Source: Candidatus Woesearchaeota archaeon
GTDB taxonomy: Archaea > Nanobdellota > Nanobdellia > Woesearchaeales > DSVV01
Direction: 5' to 3'
NCBI GenBank assembly: GCA_018661705.1
Contig: JABJHR010000014.1
Span: forward strand, 94,380 to 158,379
Length of the DNA stretch: 64,000 nucleotides
Shown: positions 18,828 through 28,218 of the stretch, piece after piece
Layout of the letters: the number at the start of each line of letters is the position of its first letter
How positions within the stretch are numbered: the stretch's first letter is position 1
The notes under the pieces: generated by a model
Told to the model about the DNA's origin: nothing
What the model saw: only the letters and a program-made list of their open reading frames with translations
Databases searched by the model: none
Position numbers and translations under genes: made by a program

Positions 18828-21314
18828 TTATGCCAGAACTCTACTAGTATGTTCTGTTTTCCCGATTCTAACAATATGTTCTGCAAAGCTTTCAATTTTA
18901 GATTCATGACTAACAATAATTACTTGCGCAATATTCAATTCATCTAAAACATCTTTTATTTTATCTAGTTGTTCTTGAGAAAAACCATCAGTTGGTTCAT
19001 CTAAAACAATAATTTCTTTTGTGTTTATGGTTGTAATAAAAGAATTAATAACTTTGTTAAGAGCTAATCGATAAGCTAGTGCAACTGCGCTTCTTTCACC
19101 ACCACTTAGATTTTCAACTGAGGTTTCGTATCCGTTTTGGATGATGATAGGGCTAAAGTCTTCATTTAGTCTTGCACTAAGATTTTCATCTTCCATTAAC
19201 ATATCAAACCAATTAATAAACAACTCATTAAATTCGTGATATAATTTAATCATGATGTGCCGTTCCATGGTATTCATTAAGTTTGAGAAGAAATTATCAA
19301 TCCATGAGACTAGTTTATCAATGTCATCAATCTTAAGCTTTGCTTGCTCTTTATTTTTAATCTCATCAGAAATTTGTAGTGATCTTTGTTCAAGATTTTC
19401 GATTTGTTTTTTTGTTAAACTGAGATTTAGCTCTAACTCTTTTTCTTTTTTTTGTTGACTAACAACTTCTTGTTTTAAAAGACTATTTTTGTCTTCTATT
19501 TCCGCAAAAGCAGTAATTTTCTTTTCTAAATCTTCAATTAAACTTTTAGTGGTTTGAATATCTTCTGAAAATTTTGTTAAGGATTCTTTTATATTTTGTA
19601 ATTCTTGGCTTTTTTCTTGATAGCTCTTTTCCATTAGCTCTTTTTGTTTTATTCTATTCTCATATTCATTAATTTTAGTTAAAATTTCTTTTCGTTGATT
19701 AATTTTGTCTTGTAATAACCGAGGATCTTTATTTTCTAAATCAGCTTTTTTTTCATTTAATTGATTTCTAATTTTCACTAATTCCTCCAGAATTGCTTGT
19801 TTTTTTGATAACTCTTGATTTTGTTCTTGAATATTTTTAAATTCTGCCTTTAATTTTTCAATAAGTTTCTCTTTTTCACGAAGTTGTTCTATTAAATTAT
19901 TTTTATCTTCTATTTCTTTTACTCTTTCTTTTCTTTCAACTTCCATTTCAGTTATTTCCTTATTAAAATCTTTAATAGTTTGATTTTCTGTTATTACGAT
20001 TTCATCCTTGTGATTAGAACCAATATTTTGAAGACAAAGAGGACATTTGTCTATATCAACAATATCATTTTTTAATTTATTTGCTTTATCAATACCAATT
20101 TCATTTTCTTTAATTTTAAGATTAAGTTCATGAATAGCTTTTTCCATACTTTTTAATTCATTCATTAAGATTGATTTTTTTTCAATTTCTTTTTCAATTG
20201 ACTCCATTTCTTGTTTCTTTTTTACTATATCTTTTGCTGCTTCTCTTTTTTCTTTTATTTCCGAGGAAAGTTGTTCTATTTTTGAATTATTAAATTCTAT
20301 TTCTTTTGTTAAGTGAATTTTATCAGATTTTATTATTTCTAGAAGGTCTTCTTCTTCCTTAAGAGCTTTTTCAAGAATAGATTTGTTTACTTCTTCTGGT
20401 TTGATAATCTTAAATTCTGCAATTTCTGTTTCTAATGATTTTATTTGATTAAGCAGTCGTGTAGATTTATCCTCATTATCTTGTTTTTGTTGAATGTAAT
20501 TCTTATGTTTCACTTCGTTAATTGCAAATTGATTTTTTAGTTCATGAAATTCTTTAATTTGTTGCTCTATTTTCAAGAGTTCGTCTGTTTTATTTTTCAA
20601 TTCCGCAGTTGTTTTTTCCAATTCAGGTAAAAGTTGTTTTATTTTTTCTTGATGAACACTTTTTTGTTGAATAACTTCTTCATATTGCTTCTTTTTTTCT
20701 TCAAGATCACTTGATTTCCCAATTAAAATTGCTTTTCTATTTTTCAGACTTTTTTGAATATGGTAAGAATTATGATTGATTCGTTTATATTTATCAATGT
20801 CAAATACTTTTCTTAATGTATCTAATCTTACATTCACATTTTCAAATAAAATTTGTTTCATTTGTTCTTGTGGCGTATAAACAGTGTATCTATAGATTAT
20901 ATCTGTTGCTTTTGTAATCATTTCTTGTGGATAACCTAATAAATTAAGAACTCTTGTCTTTAACTCAACAGGTGTGCATTCTGTTTTGAGGTTATCTACT
21001 ATAATATAACCAGATTCTTGTTTAACTTGGTTTGCTCTTCTTAGATTTCGTTTAATAATAACATTGCTTTCTGTGTTACCTTTTTTGATACTGAAATGTA
21101 GTTCAACACTTCCTTCATGTTTCCCATGCCTTAGAAGAAGATCTCCAGTGATTGTTTTTCTACTGAGTCCAAATAAAGCAAATTCCACTGCGAGAAGTAA
21201 TGTTGTTTTTCCTGATCCAATATCTCCACTAAGCAAAACAATGCCTTTTGGAAAATTAATCTCCTCATCTTTATAGGAACGAATGTTATGAAGTTTTAGT
21301 TTTTTCAGGAACAT
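18828..21314 (-). CDS. rad50: Rad50/SMC-type double-strand break repair ATPase
   Basis: An 828-residue ABC-class ATPase with two long coiled-coil arms. Walker A is SGDIGSGKTTLL at about residue 30, the zinc hook CPLC is near residue 424 at the coiled-coil tip, the signature is LSGGERSAVALA and Walker B with the D-loop is IIVLDEPTDGFS. Rad50 tethers DNA ends with Mre11 nuclease. The open frame extends 29 residues upstream to 21401, but the family start FLKKLKLHNIRSY sets ATG 21314. No mre11 gene is adjacent, which is unusual because archaeal mre11 and rad50 are normally neighbours. Confidence 0.9.
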   Translation of the reverse strand: MFLKKLKLHNIRSYKDEEINFPKGIVLLSGDIGSGKTTLLLAVEFALFGLSRKTITGDLLLRHGKHEGSVELHFSIKKGNTESNVIIKRNLRRANQVKQESGYIIVDNLKTECTPVELKTRVLNLLGYPQEMITKATDIIYRYTVYTPQEQMKQILFENVNVRLDTLRKVFDIDKYKRINHNSYHIQKSLKNRKAILIGKSSDLEEKKKQYEEVIQQKSVHQEKIKQLLPELEKTTAELKNKTDELLKIEQQIKEFHELKNQFAINEVKHKNYIQQKQDNEDKSTRLLNQIKSLETEIAEFKIIKPEEVNKSILEKALKEEEDLLEIIKSDKIHLTKEIEFNNSKIEQLSSEIKEKREAAKDIVKKKQEMESIEKEIEKKSILMNELKSMEKAIHELNLKIKENEIGIDKANKLKNDIVDIDKCPLCLQNIGSNHKDEIVITENQTIKDFNKEITEMEVERKERVKEIEDKNNLIEQLREKEKLIEKLKAEFKNIQEQNQELSKKQAILEELVKIRNQLNEKKADLENKDPRLLQDKINQRKEILTKINEYENRIKQKELMEKSYQEKSQELQNIKESLTKFSEDIQTTKSLIEDLEKKITAFAEIEDKNSLLKQEVVSQQKKEKELELNLSLTKKQIENLEQRSLQISDEIKNKEQAKLKIDDIDKLVSWIDNFFSNLMNTMERHIMIKLYHEFNELFINWFDMLMEDENLSARLNEDFSPIIIQNGYETSVENLSGGERSAVALAYRLALNKVINSFITTINTKEIIVLDEPTDGFSQEQLDKIKDVLDELNIAQVIIVSHESKIESFAEHIVRIGKTEHTSRVLA

Positions 21315-21453
21315 GAAATCAGGATGTTGTGATGGTTTATATTGATTGTTAAGATTAAGATATAGTAAAAGAACAGAGACATAAAACGAGAAATTAGTCA
21401 ATTTCTTAAGAGATTAGTCAAAATTACCTTATTGACCCATATATGTCATTAGG

Positions 21454-21461
21454 TTTATAAG
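21454..21461 (+). promoter_or_regulatory. TATA box of a small membrane protein gene
   Basis: TTTATAAG lies 26-33 bases before ATG 21487, the spacing of leaderless archaeal transcripts. It supports the short gene that follows. Confidence 0.5.
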
Positions 21462-21486
21462 TAATGAATGTCTCCTAATACAAATC

Positions 21487-21591
21487 ATGACATCTAACAG
21501 AGTAGATCAATACGGGGAAGATGATCCATTTACTTTTAAGAATATTTTAATTCTAATTTCTGTTGTTGTTGTGATTATGCTGTTGTTCTAA
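21487..21591 (+). CDS. Small single-pass membrane protein (34 residues)
   Basis: The frame encodes a short acidic head (MTSNRVDQYGEDDP) and a single hydrophobic helix (ILILISVVVVIMLLF) that ends at the stop, so it looks tail-anchored. A well-placed TATA box upstream and a clear head-plus-helix design argue that it is real. It lies between the divergent rad50 promoter and a secreted-protein gene. The family is not recognised; Sec-type small subunits were considered but show no specific match. Confidence 0.5.
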   Translation: MTSNRVDQYGEDDPFTFKNILILISVVVVIMLLF

Positions 21592-21618
21592 AATCAGATA
21601 TGACCTTTTATCATATTC

Positions 21619-22428
21619 TTAACTACCATTAGTTATAGAATATAAATTATCGCAAGTTTCAAAGCTAGATTGTTGTAATTCCTGATATAAGCTTTGTGTT
21701 ACTGACATTAATTCAAGCCTATTTTGAATAAGAGCATTTGTATCATTTACAACCAAAGCAGTAATTGGATCAGAAGGTTGTGTTTCTATAAAGCCCATTA
21801 CCTTTGATAACGCCTTTAAATCACTTTGTAATGTACAAGTTATATTTTCCAGTAAATCAAGATATTGATGATTAGTTTCTCTAGCTAAATCACTCATTTC
21901 TTCAATATCACCTTCTTCGTGATACTTTTGCATTAATTTATAGTTTGACTCAACTGTATCAAGAAGGGTTATTGCACTACGAACAGCATAAGCATGGCTT
22001 TCTCCAAGACCATTGTCATATTCTTTTTCAAGAGTATCAAATATTTTGATATAACCTTGAAAATGTTCTGGTGCAACAGTTTCTGATTCCTGGCCTAAAT
22101 CCAACAACAAATGAAGACTTTTAAATGAATCAATAAAATTACCAGAAGGCATCAAATAATCCACTATAATGTAATTTCTCATAGCATCTGACTCTTCTGT
22201 AAATATTTCCATTAAATCATTTGCTTGATGAGAAGGACCATATAAAGGATCATCTCCCACAACTAAATTCTCCCCATTATTAACTTCTGGCCCAGATAAA
22301 ACTTCTTCTAATCGAAAATTTTGAGTTGAAGTATCATTTGGTTTAGTTATAACATAATCATCTTGAGCAAATGCACCACCAAGTATTAATCTCCCAACAA
22401 TCCCTAACACAATTATAGTATTATTCAT
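21619..22428 (-). CDS. Exported helical protein, unknown function
   Basis: About 269 residues with an N-terminal signal peptide (IIVLGIVGRLILGGAFA, cut after AFA). The mature part is acidic and mostly helical, with an even spread of Leu heptads from about residue 70 on. The ATG at 22428 follows a TGTGAT Shine-Dalgarno-like element and was preferred over the in-frame start nine bases upstream. Two Cys near the C-terminal half (NITCTL and ETCDNL) might form a disulfide outside the cell. Family not recognised. Confidence 0.65.
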   Translation of the reverse strand: MNNTIIVLGIVGRLILGGAFAQDDYVITKPNDTSTQNFRLEEVLSGPEVNNGENLVVGDDPLYGPSHQANDLMEIFTEESDAMRNYIIVDYLMPSGNFIDSFKSLHLLLDLGQESETVAPEHFQGYIKIFDTLEKEYDNGLGESHAYAVRSAITLLDTVESNYKLMQKYHEEGDIEEMSDLARETNHQYLDLLENITCTLQSDLKALSKVMGFIETQPSDPITALVVNDTNALIQNRLELMSVTQSLYQELQQSSFETCDNLYSITNGS

Positions 22429-22534
22429 AAATATCACATCCCCATTATTATTTTTATTGTTATTATTTAAGAACTAGTAGATATTATAGATATATAAAAG
22501 AAAGTAGTAGCGGTAAGGACAACATTAACCAAAA

Positions 22535-22906
22535 TTAAGGATTAGTTATTTCTTGGTATACTTTTTTTATTAAATCTATTATTATGTCAGGCATTGTATC
22601 TTCAAAAGTTTTTTCTCCAGGTATATTTTCCCCATCATAAAGTCCAACATAACTTAGTGTTTTTTCTTTATCAACTCCAACAATAAAAGTCCGGCCTTTT
22701 CTTTTACGCCACTCAAATCCAATATCACCTGCGGGCTCGGGGCAAATATCCGGAGTTGGCACATCTTCAGGCAAAAGTTTAAGAAAAGATACTGCATATT
22801 GGTAAGTGACTTCATCTATTGGCTCAGCACCATAACCACCCCAGTTTGAAGATAAGCAATCCTTGTATACTTTTTCAAGCTCAGAAAGTGCTTTTTCTAA
22901 TTCCAT
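22535..22906 (-). CDS. Conserved hypothetical protein of bacterial type
   Basis: A 123-residue soluble protein. It has the order of a widespread bacterial hypothetical family that I recognise by pattern: SNWGGYGAEPID near the N-terminus, FLKLLPEDVPTPDICPEPAGDIGFEW in the middle (key residues P.P...P...G.I..EW), then LSYVGLYDGENIPG and a C-terminal helix. In bacteria the family occurs sporadically and often near mobile or defence genes, but its function is unknown. Sporadic distribution suggests transfer into this archaeon. Confidence 0.65.
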   Translation of the reverse strand: MELEKALSELEKVYKDCLSSNWGGYGAEPIDEVTYQYAVSFLKLLPEDVPTPDICPEPAGDIGFEWRKRKGRTFIVGVDKEKTLSYVGLYDGENIPGEKTFEDTMPDIIIDLIKKVYQEITNP

Positions 22907-22989
22907 ACTACCAAAGAAATAGATGGTTGTATAAAAAATGAGTGATTATGTTTTATATAAGTGAAAAAAGTCTGAATTTAAAACCAACC

Positions 22990-24750
22990 TTACCTCAATT
23001 TAATATTCCTTGCCAAATGCCTCTTTATTTTAGGAAGTGAAGCATGGTTAACTAGTCTTATCATATCCCAAGGTTTAGCTTGCCAATTTCCTTTTGAGAT
23101 ATAATCACCAACATTAATTCTTTTTCTTACAGCCGCTAATAATATTGCATTTAGATCTCCTCCCCTTTTATATGCATCAAAAACAAAATCTCCTGCTGAA
23201 GTATCTCCTGTGTTTAAAACTCCTTCAAGAATATGAGGTGTTGGGTCAAATGAATTTAATTTGAATGAAATTTCCCTAGGAAGCTTTGCTCTAACAGCAG
23301 CGTTAAATTCTGCAGCAATAGCACTTAATTTATGAGGGCCAATCATACCAAACTCTTCAAACGGAGTTCCAGGATGTGGCATTAAAGGATACATATCAAT
23401 TCTAATCTCTCCTCGGCCTTTATGTTGCTTAAGTGTAGCTGCCGTTCTATGAATTAGATCAACATATTCCATTCTATCTGCAATTGTTTCTGTTGGAATT
23501 CCCACAATACAATACATTCTAACTTCAGTAAATGCTTTTTCTGCAATAACTCTTTCAATATTAGGCATCATTTCTGCATTTTTAATTGTTTTAAGTAAGA
23601 TTTTGTTTCTTAAAAAATCACTTCCTGTTTCAGGAGCAATGTGTAAATATTCTTGATCTAAAAATTCTTCTATCTTATCAATATCATCTATTCTTACTGA
23701 CCTAATAACTGGTTTTGCAGTTTTTAAGTTCGCTTTTGCCCATTCTAGAATTTCTTTAAGATCAGCAGGATCATAATTTGTTGAGGAAGCTCCTGCAAGA
23801 ACAACTTTTTCAACACCCATATCATCAAACTCTTGAAGATAACGCATAACTTGTTCTTTTGCATTTGATCTGTACTTCCCTCTAATGTTTGCCATCTGAC
23901 AAAAACCACATTTGTATTTACACGAATAATCAATAAAAGCAAATGCTTCTTTTCCTTTCTTCATAATTAAACTTGCTCTTCTAAAATCAGGTAAATTACC
24001 AATTACTTGTTGTTCAACAAAACCTTGAGAATTACCATTATAGATTACATCAACAAGTTCTCCAGCATCATTATATTTTCTTTCTGTAAATTCTGGAACA
24101 TAAACACCAGGAATATCTGCAACCAGATGTAATAATGTTTTTCTATCTTTTCCATTAGTTACTGATTGCCATGCTTCATATCTCTCTGCAATCCTCGGCA
24201 TTGCTTCATCGCCATCACCAATAACAAAAGCATCAACATAATTCTCAAAAGGAGCAGGATTTAAAACACCCATGTGTCCTGCAACAACTAAAGGTTGTCT
24301 TTGCTGTGTTTCATTTCTTTTTTTTCTTTCTTCTCTATTAACTGATAGCCCACTTAATTCTAACAAATTAAATAATCCCATAATTAAAGAAGGGTTTGAG
24401 ATACTAACACCTAAAATATCTGCACTTGCAATGTTTTCATGAGAATATAATGTTTTTAATCCGTTTTGTTCTGCATCCGCCATTACATTTGGAAATGGCA
24501 GGTAACCAAAATCAACATTAAAAGAAGTTTGTCTAGCAACTTCATTTGCAACAATATGCATTCCTGAACCACGCCAAAACGCATAAGGAATATCTGGCAT
24601 TGCCATAACCATGTTTAATCCATCTGAGTTGTAACCCAATTTATCTTGTCTAAGGTCTGGACTAACTAAAAGCTTTTGTGTTAAGTTTTGATTATAAGTT
24701 TTTTGATCTGTTATTTCTCTCACTATTTTCTCACCATACAATTTCTTCAT
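22990..24750 (-). CDS. Radical SAM protein with B12-like N-terminal region
   Basis: A 586-residue radical SAM enzyme. The [4Fe-4S] motif CKYKCGFC (Cx3Cx2C) is at about residue 275. It is followed by the (beta/alpha)6 barrel, including VVLAGASSTN and HIAPETGSD, the usual SAM-contact regions. The preceding 200 residues resemble the cobalamin-binding-like domain seen in many such proteins (ADILGVSISNPSLIMGLFNLLELSG), but no DxHxxG B12 signature is evident. The gene overlaps the end of the upstream cNMP-binding protein gene by 20 bases, so the two are probably translationally coupled. Product unknown. Confidence 0.8.
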   Translation of the reverse strand: MKKLYGEKIVREITDQKTYNQNLTQKLLVSPDLRQDKLGYNSDGLNMVMAMPDIPYAFWRGSGMHIVANEVARQTSFNVDFGYLPFPNVMADAEQNGLKTLYSHENIASADILGVSISNPSLIMGLFNLLELSGLSVNREERKKRNETQQRQPLVVAGHMGVLNPAPFENYVDAFVIGDGDEAMPRIAERYEAWQSVTNGKDRKTLLHLVADIPGVYVPEFTERKYNDAGELVDVIYNGNSQGFVEQQVIGNLPDFRRASLIMKKGKEAFAFIDYSCKYKCGFCQMANIRGKYRSNAKEQVMRYLQEFDDMGVEKVVLAGASSTNYDPADLKEILEWAKANLKTAKPVIRSVRIDDIDKIEEFLDQEYLHIAPETGSDFLRNKILLKTIKNAEMMPNIERVIAEKAFTEVRMYCIVGIPTETIADRMEYVDLIHRTAATLKQHKGRGEIRIDMYPLMPHPGTPFEEFGMIGPHKLSAIAAEFNAAVRAKLPREISFKLNSFDPTPHILEGVLNTGDTSAGDFVFDAYKRGGDLNAILLAAVRKRINVGDYISKGNWQAKPWDMIRLVNHASLPKIKRHLARNIKLR

Positions 24751-27118
24751 TTTTATTATATGAAAATGCTAAAAATAATCCAACTGCAATAAAGTCAGCT
24801 GCTAAACCTTTTCCCATTTCTTGATAATGTGGCTGTTCAAAAACTTGATTATAAGCAGCAACAACTCTTTGATTTAAATCTCCAGAAGTATTTTGAATTA
24901 CGTCATAAACTTTTCTAATGTCTGGAAAACCTTGAACAAATTGTCTGTTATGAACAATTGAATTTAAATTTTTGGAATCTTCTGCATCTTTTAATTCTGC
25001 AGCATAATAATCAAAAACATTAGTAACCGGATGCATACCAACATTTCTTTCAACTCTACTTAAGATATATGCAAACTGTTTCATATTAATTAAGGATGAA
25101 ACATCTTCTTCAGTTGTATTTTGTAATAATTCTGTTGCCTTATCAAATAAAAAATCAACAGGTTTCTCACAATAAGGATCACAAATTGCCATTGTTGCAA
25201 TTAATGGAAATCCAAACTCAATAATTCCTTGATTAAGTCTGCCCCCTCTTCTATTTAATTTACTAAGCACTTGCATGTTATAACACGCATCATAAAGTAA
25301 TCCTGGTTGTTTAATATCTTGACCTTCTTCACAAGTTTTACCGTGTTTTTTTTGATAGTTCTCAACTCTTGATAACAATTCAAAGATTGCAGGACCCATA
25401 TTAACTCCAGCAACAACAAACTGATCTAATTTTTGAAACTGAGATAAATCCCAATATCTTGTTGTACAACCTTCTTTATTAAATAAAGGTTCAAGTGCAC
25501 ATGCTTTTTGAAAATCAACCGCAACTTGCGCCATTGTTGTTCGAAAACCTTTTACAATAATTCCTGCAAAAGTTTGGTTTACAATTTCATTAATACCAGG
25601 AGTTGCTTGATAAACATTTAAATCTACAAATTTATGATCTGTTTCTGTATCTTGAGATAATTTAATTTGTTTTTCTTTTGCATATGCTTTAACAGCTTCA
25701 ATTTTATTTTGTCCGAGTTTTATTCCTGTTTCATTGTTAAGTGCAGCCTCTTGTTCAATTGCTTTGTAGTATAGTTGAATTGCCAATTCACAATCTACTT
25801 TTGTAATTTTTCTTGTAGGATGTTGAGCAAGAATCATATCTCCTAGTGTCAAGTAATGCTCAGAAGAAGATTCTGCTTTTTCCATGATATCAGTTAAAAA
25901 TTTCCTATTTCTATAAATATGTTCGGGATTCCATTTTCCAAAATAAAGCATCCCAGCTAATAATCCTTTATTCATCATACGATCTCGAAGTTTTGCATAA
26001 TCTTCTGTTTGAAAATCTAATATTTCAAATAATTGTGGATCTATTTTATAACACATATCGGCTTTTACTAAGGATTCATAAGCTGTCCTAAGATTTTCCA
26101 TTCTATTTGCAAATGGTTTTCTTGTAAATCTTGTATGGCCTGGACCACTTTCATTTGCATGAATTGCTGCTGTCATCAAAGTAGTAGCATCCCCCACTGC
26201 ATATTCAAGTGAATTCATTATTTTTCCAACAGAGGTAACTTTTTTGTCTTCAAATGGAACTTTAAAATTAAATATACCTGATTCATGTGCTTGAAGATGT
26301 GCGTAAGTATGACGTCCTAATGATAATTCAATTCTTTCAATAGAATTTCCTTTTTCAACTTGTTCTGCAGCCCATCTAAGAAATCCATTTGTGTTATCAA
26401 TAAATTTAACTCTTGATCTCATTATGTTAACAACATAAGTCATTAATGCCATTGCTCTAGGCAAATTTGTTTCATCATAAATCATATCTTGAAATTCTTC
26501 ACTAGAAACATAGTTTACTTTAACTTCATCTTTTGCATACAAACTTGCACTTCTTACATTCCCATCAATAATTGCCATTTCACCAAAAATATTTCCTGAT
26601 CCTAAGGTTGCAATTTTTTTATTTCCAGATCTTTCTTCAAGAATAACATCAACTTCTCCTTTTTCAATAATGTAAATTGCCTCTCCGGGATCACCTTGTC
26701 TAAATATTCTTTGTCTTGGTTCAAAGGTTGTAGAATGTGCAAATAACATTTCTGCTATTTCCTCTAACGCCCCTTTTAATTCTTCCTGGGTTGGTTCATC
26801 TGTAAATTCTTTTTCATGTTCTACTGTTTGATCTGATAATAACCAAGCTTTAGAAACAATATTTCTACTAATAGTTCCTTTTTCAATTAATTCTAATAAC
26901 TCAGAATGTTCTGCATTAATTCCCCTAAGCAATTTTGGAAAACTTTGATATTCCTGTTTTAGAAGTAAATATTCTTCTATTAATCTAGAATCATCTAATA
27001 CTTCTTCTAATCTAAAAGTTAAAGATGGTAAATCACCAACCCTAGTATATTGTGTAAGTTTCTCTAAAACAAGATCACTTAAACTACCATTTTCAGATAA
27101 TTGAATTACTTTCCCCAT
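24731..27118 (-). CDS. cNMP-binding domain protein with long helical C-terminus
   Basis: About 795 residues. A cyclic-nucleotide-binding fold lies at about residues 125-225: FRQGDPGEAIYIIEKGEVDVI, GNIFGEMAIIDGNVRSAS (the phosphate cassette GE.A.......R.A, here with Arg) and ASLYAKDEVKV. The remaining 550 residues are helical and not recognised. The annotated frame is open to 27160, but TATTTATAAA at 27141-27150 falls inside that extension, so ATG 27118 is the likely leaderless start. Cotranscription with the radical SAM gene suggests a nucleotide-responsive partner for it; this is an inference. Confidence 0.72.
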   Translation of the reverse strand: MGKVIQLSENGSLSDLVLEKLTQYTRVGDLPSLTFRLEEVLDDSRLIEEYLLLKQEYQSFPKLLRGINAEHSELLELIEKGTISRNIVSKAWLLSDQTVEHEKEFTDEPTQEELKGALEEIAEMLFAHSTTFEPRQRIFRQGDPGEAIYIIEKGEVDVILEERSGNKKIATLGSGNIFGEMAIIDGNVRSASLYAKDEVKVNYVSSEEFQDMIYDETNLPRAMALMTYVVNIMRSRVKFIDNTNGFLRWAAEQVEKGNSIERIELSLGRHTYAHLQAHESGIFNFKVPFEDKKVTSVGKIMNSLEYAVGDATTLMTAAIHANESGPGHTRFTRKPFANRMENLRTAYESLVKADMCYKIDPQLFEILDFQTEDYAKLRDRMMNKGLLAGMLYFGKWNPEHIYRNRKFLTDIMEKAESSSEHYLTLGDMILAQHPTRKITKVDCELAIQLYYKAIEQEAALNNETGIKLGQNKIEAVKAYAKEKQIKLSQDTETDHKFVDLNVYQATPGINEIVNQTFAGIIVKGFRTTMAQVAVDFQKACALEPLFNKEGCTTRYWDLSQFQKLDQFVVAGVNMGPAIFELLSRVENYQKKHGKTCEEGQDIKQPGLLYDACYNMQVLSKLNRRGGRLNQGIIEFGFPLIATMAICDPYCEKPVDFLFDKATELLQNTTEEDVSSLINMKQFAYILSRVERNVGMHPVTNVFDYYAAELKDAEDSKNLNSIVHNRQFVQGFPDIRKVYDVIQNTSGDLNQRVVAAYNQVFEQPHYQEMGKGLAADFIAVGLFLAFSYNKNEEIVW

Positions 27119-27140
27119 ATAAGTAGGTAATATAAGTGCA

Positions 27141-27150
27141 TTTATAAATA
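27141..27150 (-). promoter_or_regulatory. TATA box of the cNMP-binding/radical SAM operon
   Basis: TATTTATAAA on the minus strand lies 23-32 bases before ATG 27118 and fits a leaderless start of the two-gene operon. Confidence 0.5.
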
Positions 27151-27245
27151 TAGGGGGCAATTGTTACTAATAAGTGGTTTTTGAGTAGAATGGAACAAAA
27201 CAGAATAAAATTAAATAAAATAAAGGAAAGAAAAAATTTAAGCTG

Positions 27246-28112
27246 TCAAACTAAACTTGCAGCACCCACAATACCTGCTCCTTTTAGTTCTGTTCTTACA
27301 ATTTTACATGCGGGAACAAAACTTCTTTTGTTCATTTCTCTGACCATTGTTTTGTTAAAAAACCGCCATGCACCAGCAATTTGGCCACCAAGAACAATTA
27401 CTTCTGGATCAAATGCATTTACAAAATTAGCCAATGCAACTCCTAACATTTCTCCGTATGCTTCAAATGTTTTTTTCGCTTTTCTATTATTTCGTTCCGC
27501 AGCTAAGAAAATATCTAAAGGATCATTAACTTTTAACCCAAAACTTTTTGCAATCTTAATTAAACCCCTTGTTGAAATAAATTCTTCAACACAACCTTGA
27601 TTACCACACCTACACTTTGTACCTTTGTAATGAAGAGTTGTATGTCCTAATTCAGATGCATTTCCATTTCCCAAATAAAGTTTACCTTTAAAAATTAGTG
27701 CACTTCCAATGCCTGTTCCTAAAGTTAAACAAAGAAAATTCTTATATTTTCTTCCATAACCAAACTTTGCTTCTGCTATTGCAAAACAATTTGCATCATT
27801 ATCAAGCTTTGTTTTTTTCTTAAACTTAGATTTAATAATCCCCGCTAAAGGTACATCATGTAAAGGTAAATTAGGAGTATCAATAACAACACCGTCATAT
27901 GGATCTACAACACCCGCAACCCCAACACCAATTGCTGTTGTTTGTTTAGAAAATAGTTTATCAATAACCGTAAATATATTTTCAAGAACTTCATCTCTAC
28001 CTGCTTTTGCATTTGTTAAAATCTTTGTCTTATCTATAATCTTACCACGATTATCAATTACTCCTGCCTTAATATAAGTTCCACCAACATCAACACCAAT
28101 TGTGTACGACAT
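27246..28112 (-). CDS. ROK-family sugar kinase
   Basis: A 288-residue ATP-dependent sugar kinase, probably of glucose or a related hexose. The N-terminal phosphate loop is GVDVGGTYIKAG, the sugar-site motifs are LDNDANCFA and GHTTLH, and the ROK zinc motif CRCGNQGCVEEF is intact (Cys-x-Cys-Gly-x-x-Gly-Cys-x-Glu). A very strong Shine-Dalgarno AAGGAGGTT sits before the ATG at 28112. The neighbouring upstream gene is a phosphosugar isomerase, so the pair may feed hexose into glycolysis. Confidence 0.9.
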   Translation of the reverse strand: MSYTIGVDVGGTYIKAGVIDNRGKIIDKTKILTNAKAGRDEVLENIFTVIDKLFSKQTTAIGVGVAGVVDPYDGVVIDTPNLPLHDVPLAGIIKSKFKKKTKLDNDANCFAIAEAKFGYGRKYKNFLCLTLGTGIGSALIFKGKLYLGNGNASELGHTTLHYKGTKCRCGNQGCVEEFISTRGLIKIAKSFGLKVNDPLDIFLAAERNNRKAKKTFEAYGEMLGVALANFVNAFDPEVIVLGGQIAGAWRFFNKTMVREMNKRSFVPACKIVRTELKGAGIVGAASLV

Positions 28113-28123
28113 ATTAACCTCCT

Positions 28124-28214
28124 TTGTGAAGGTTTGAAAGGTTTGAAGGGTCGGAAAGGTTTGAAAGTGTAATCCTTTTTAACCTTTAATACCTTTATTA
28201 CCTTTAAAACCAGT
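28124..28214. repeat. 9-base-word inverted array 1
   Basis: Left arm: four consecutive 9-base words of type GGTTTGAAA, purine-rich. Right arm: four 9-base words of type CCTTTWWWA. The array folds back on itself with conserved GG/CC and AAA/TTT contacts and variable middles. It lies between the ROK kinase and the isomerase and partly overlaps the kinase Shine-Dalgarno region. Confidence 0.7.
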
Positions 28215-28218
28215 TATT

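Noticed and set aside
28124..28214. CRISPR array
   Set aside because: Words of 7-9 bases without 25-40-base repeats or unique spacers, and no cas genes in the window.
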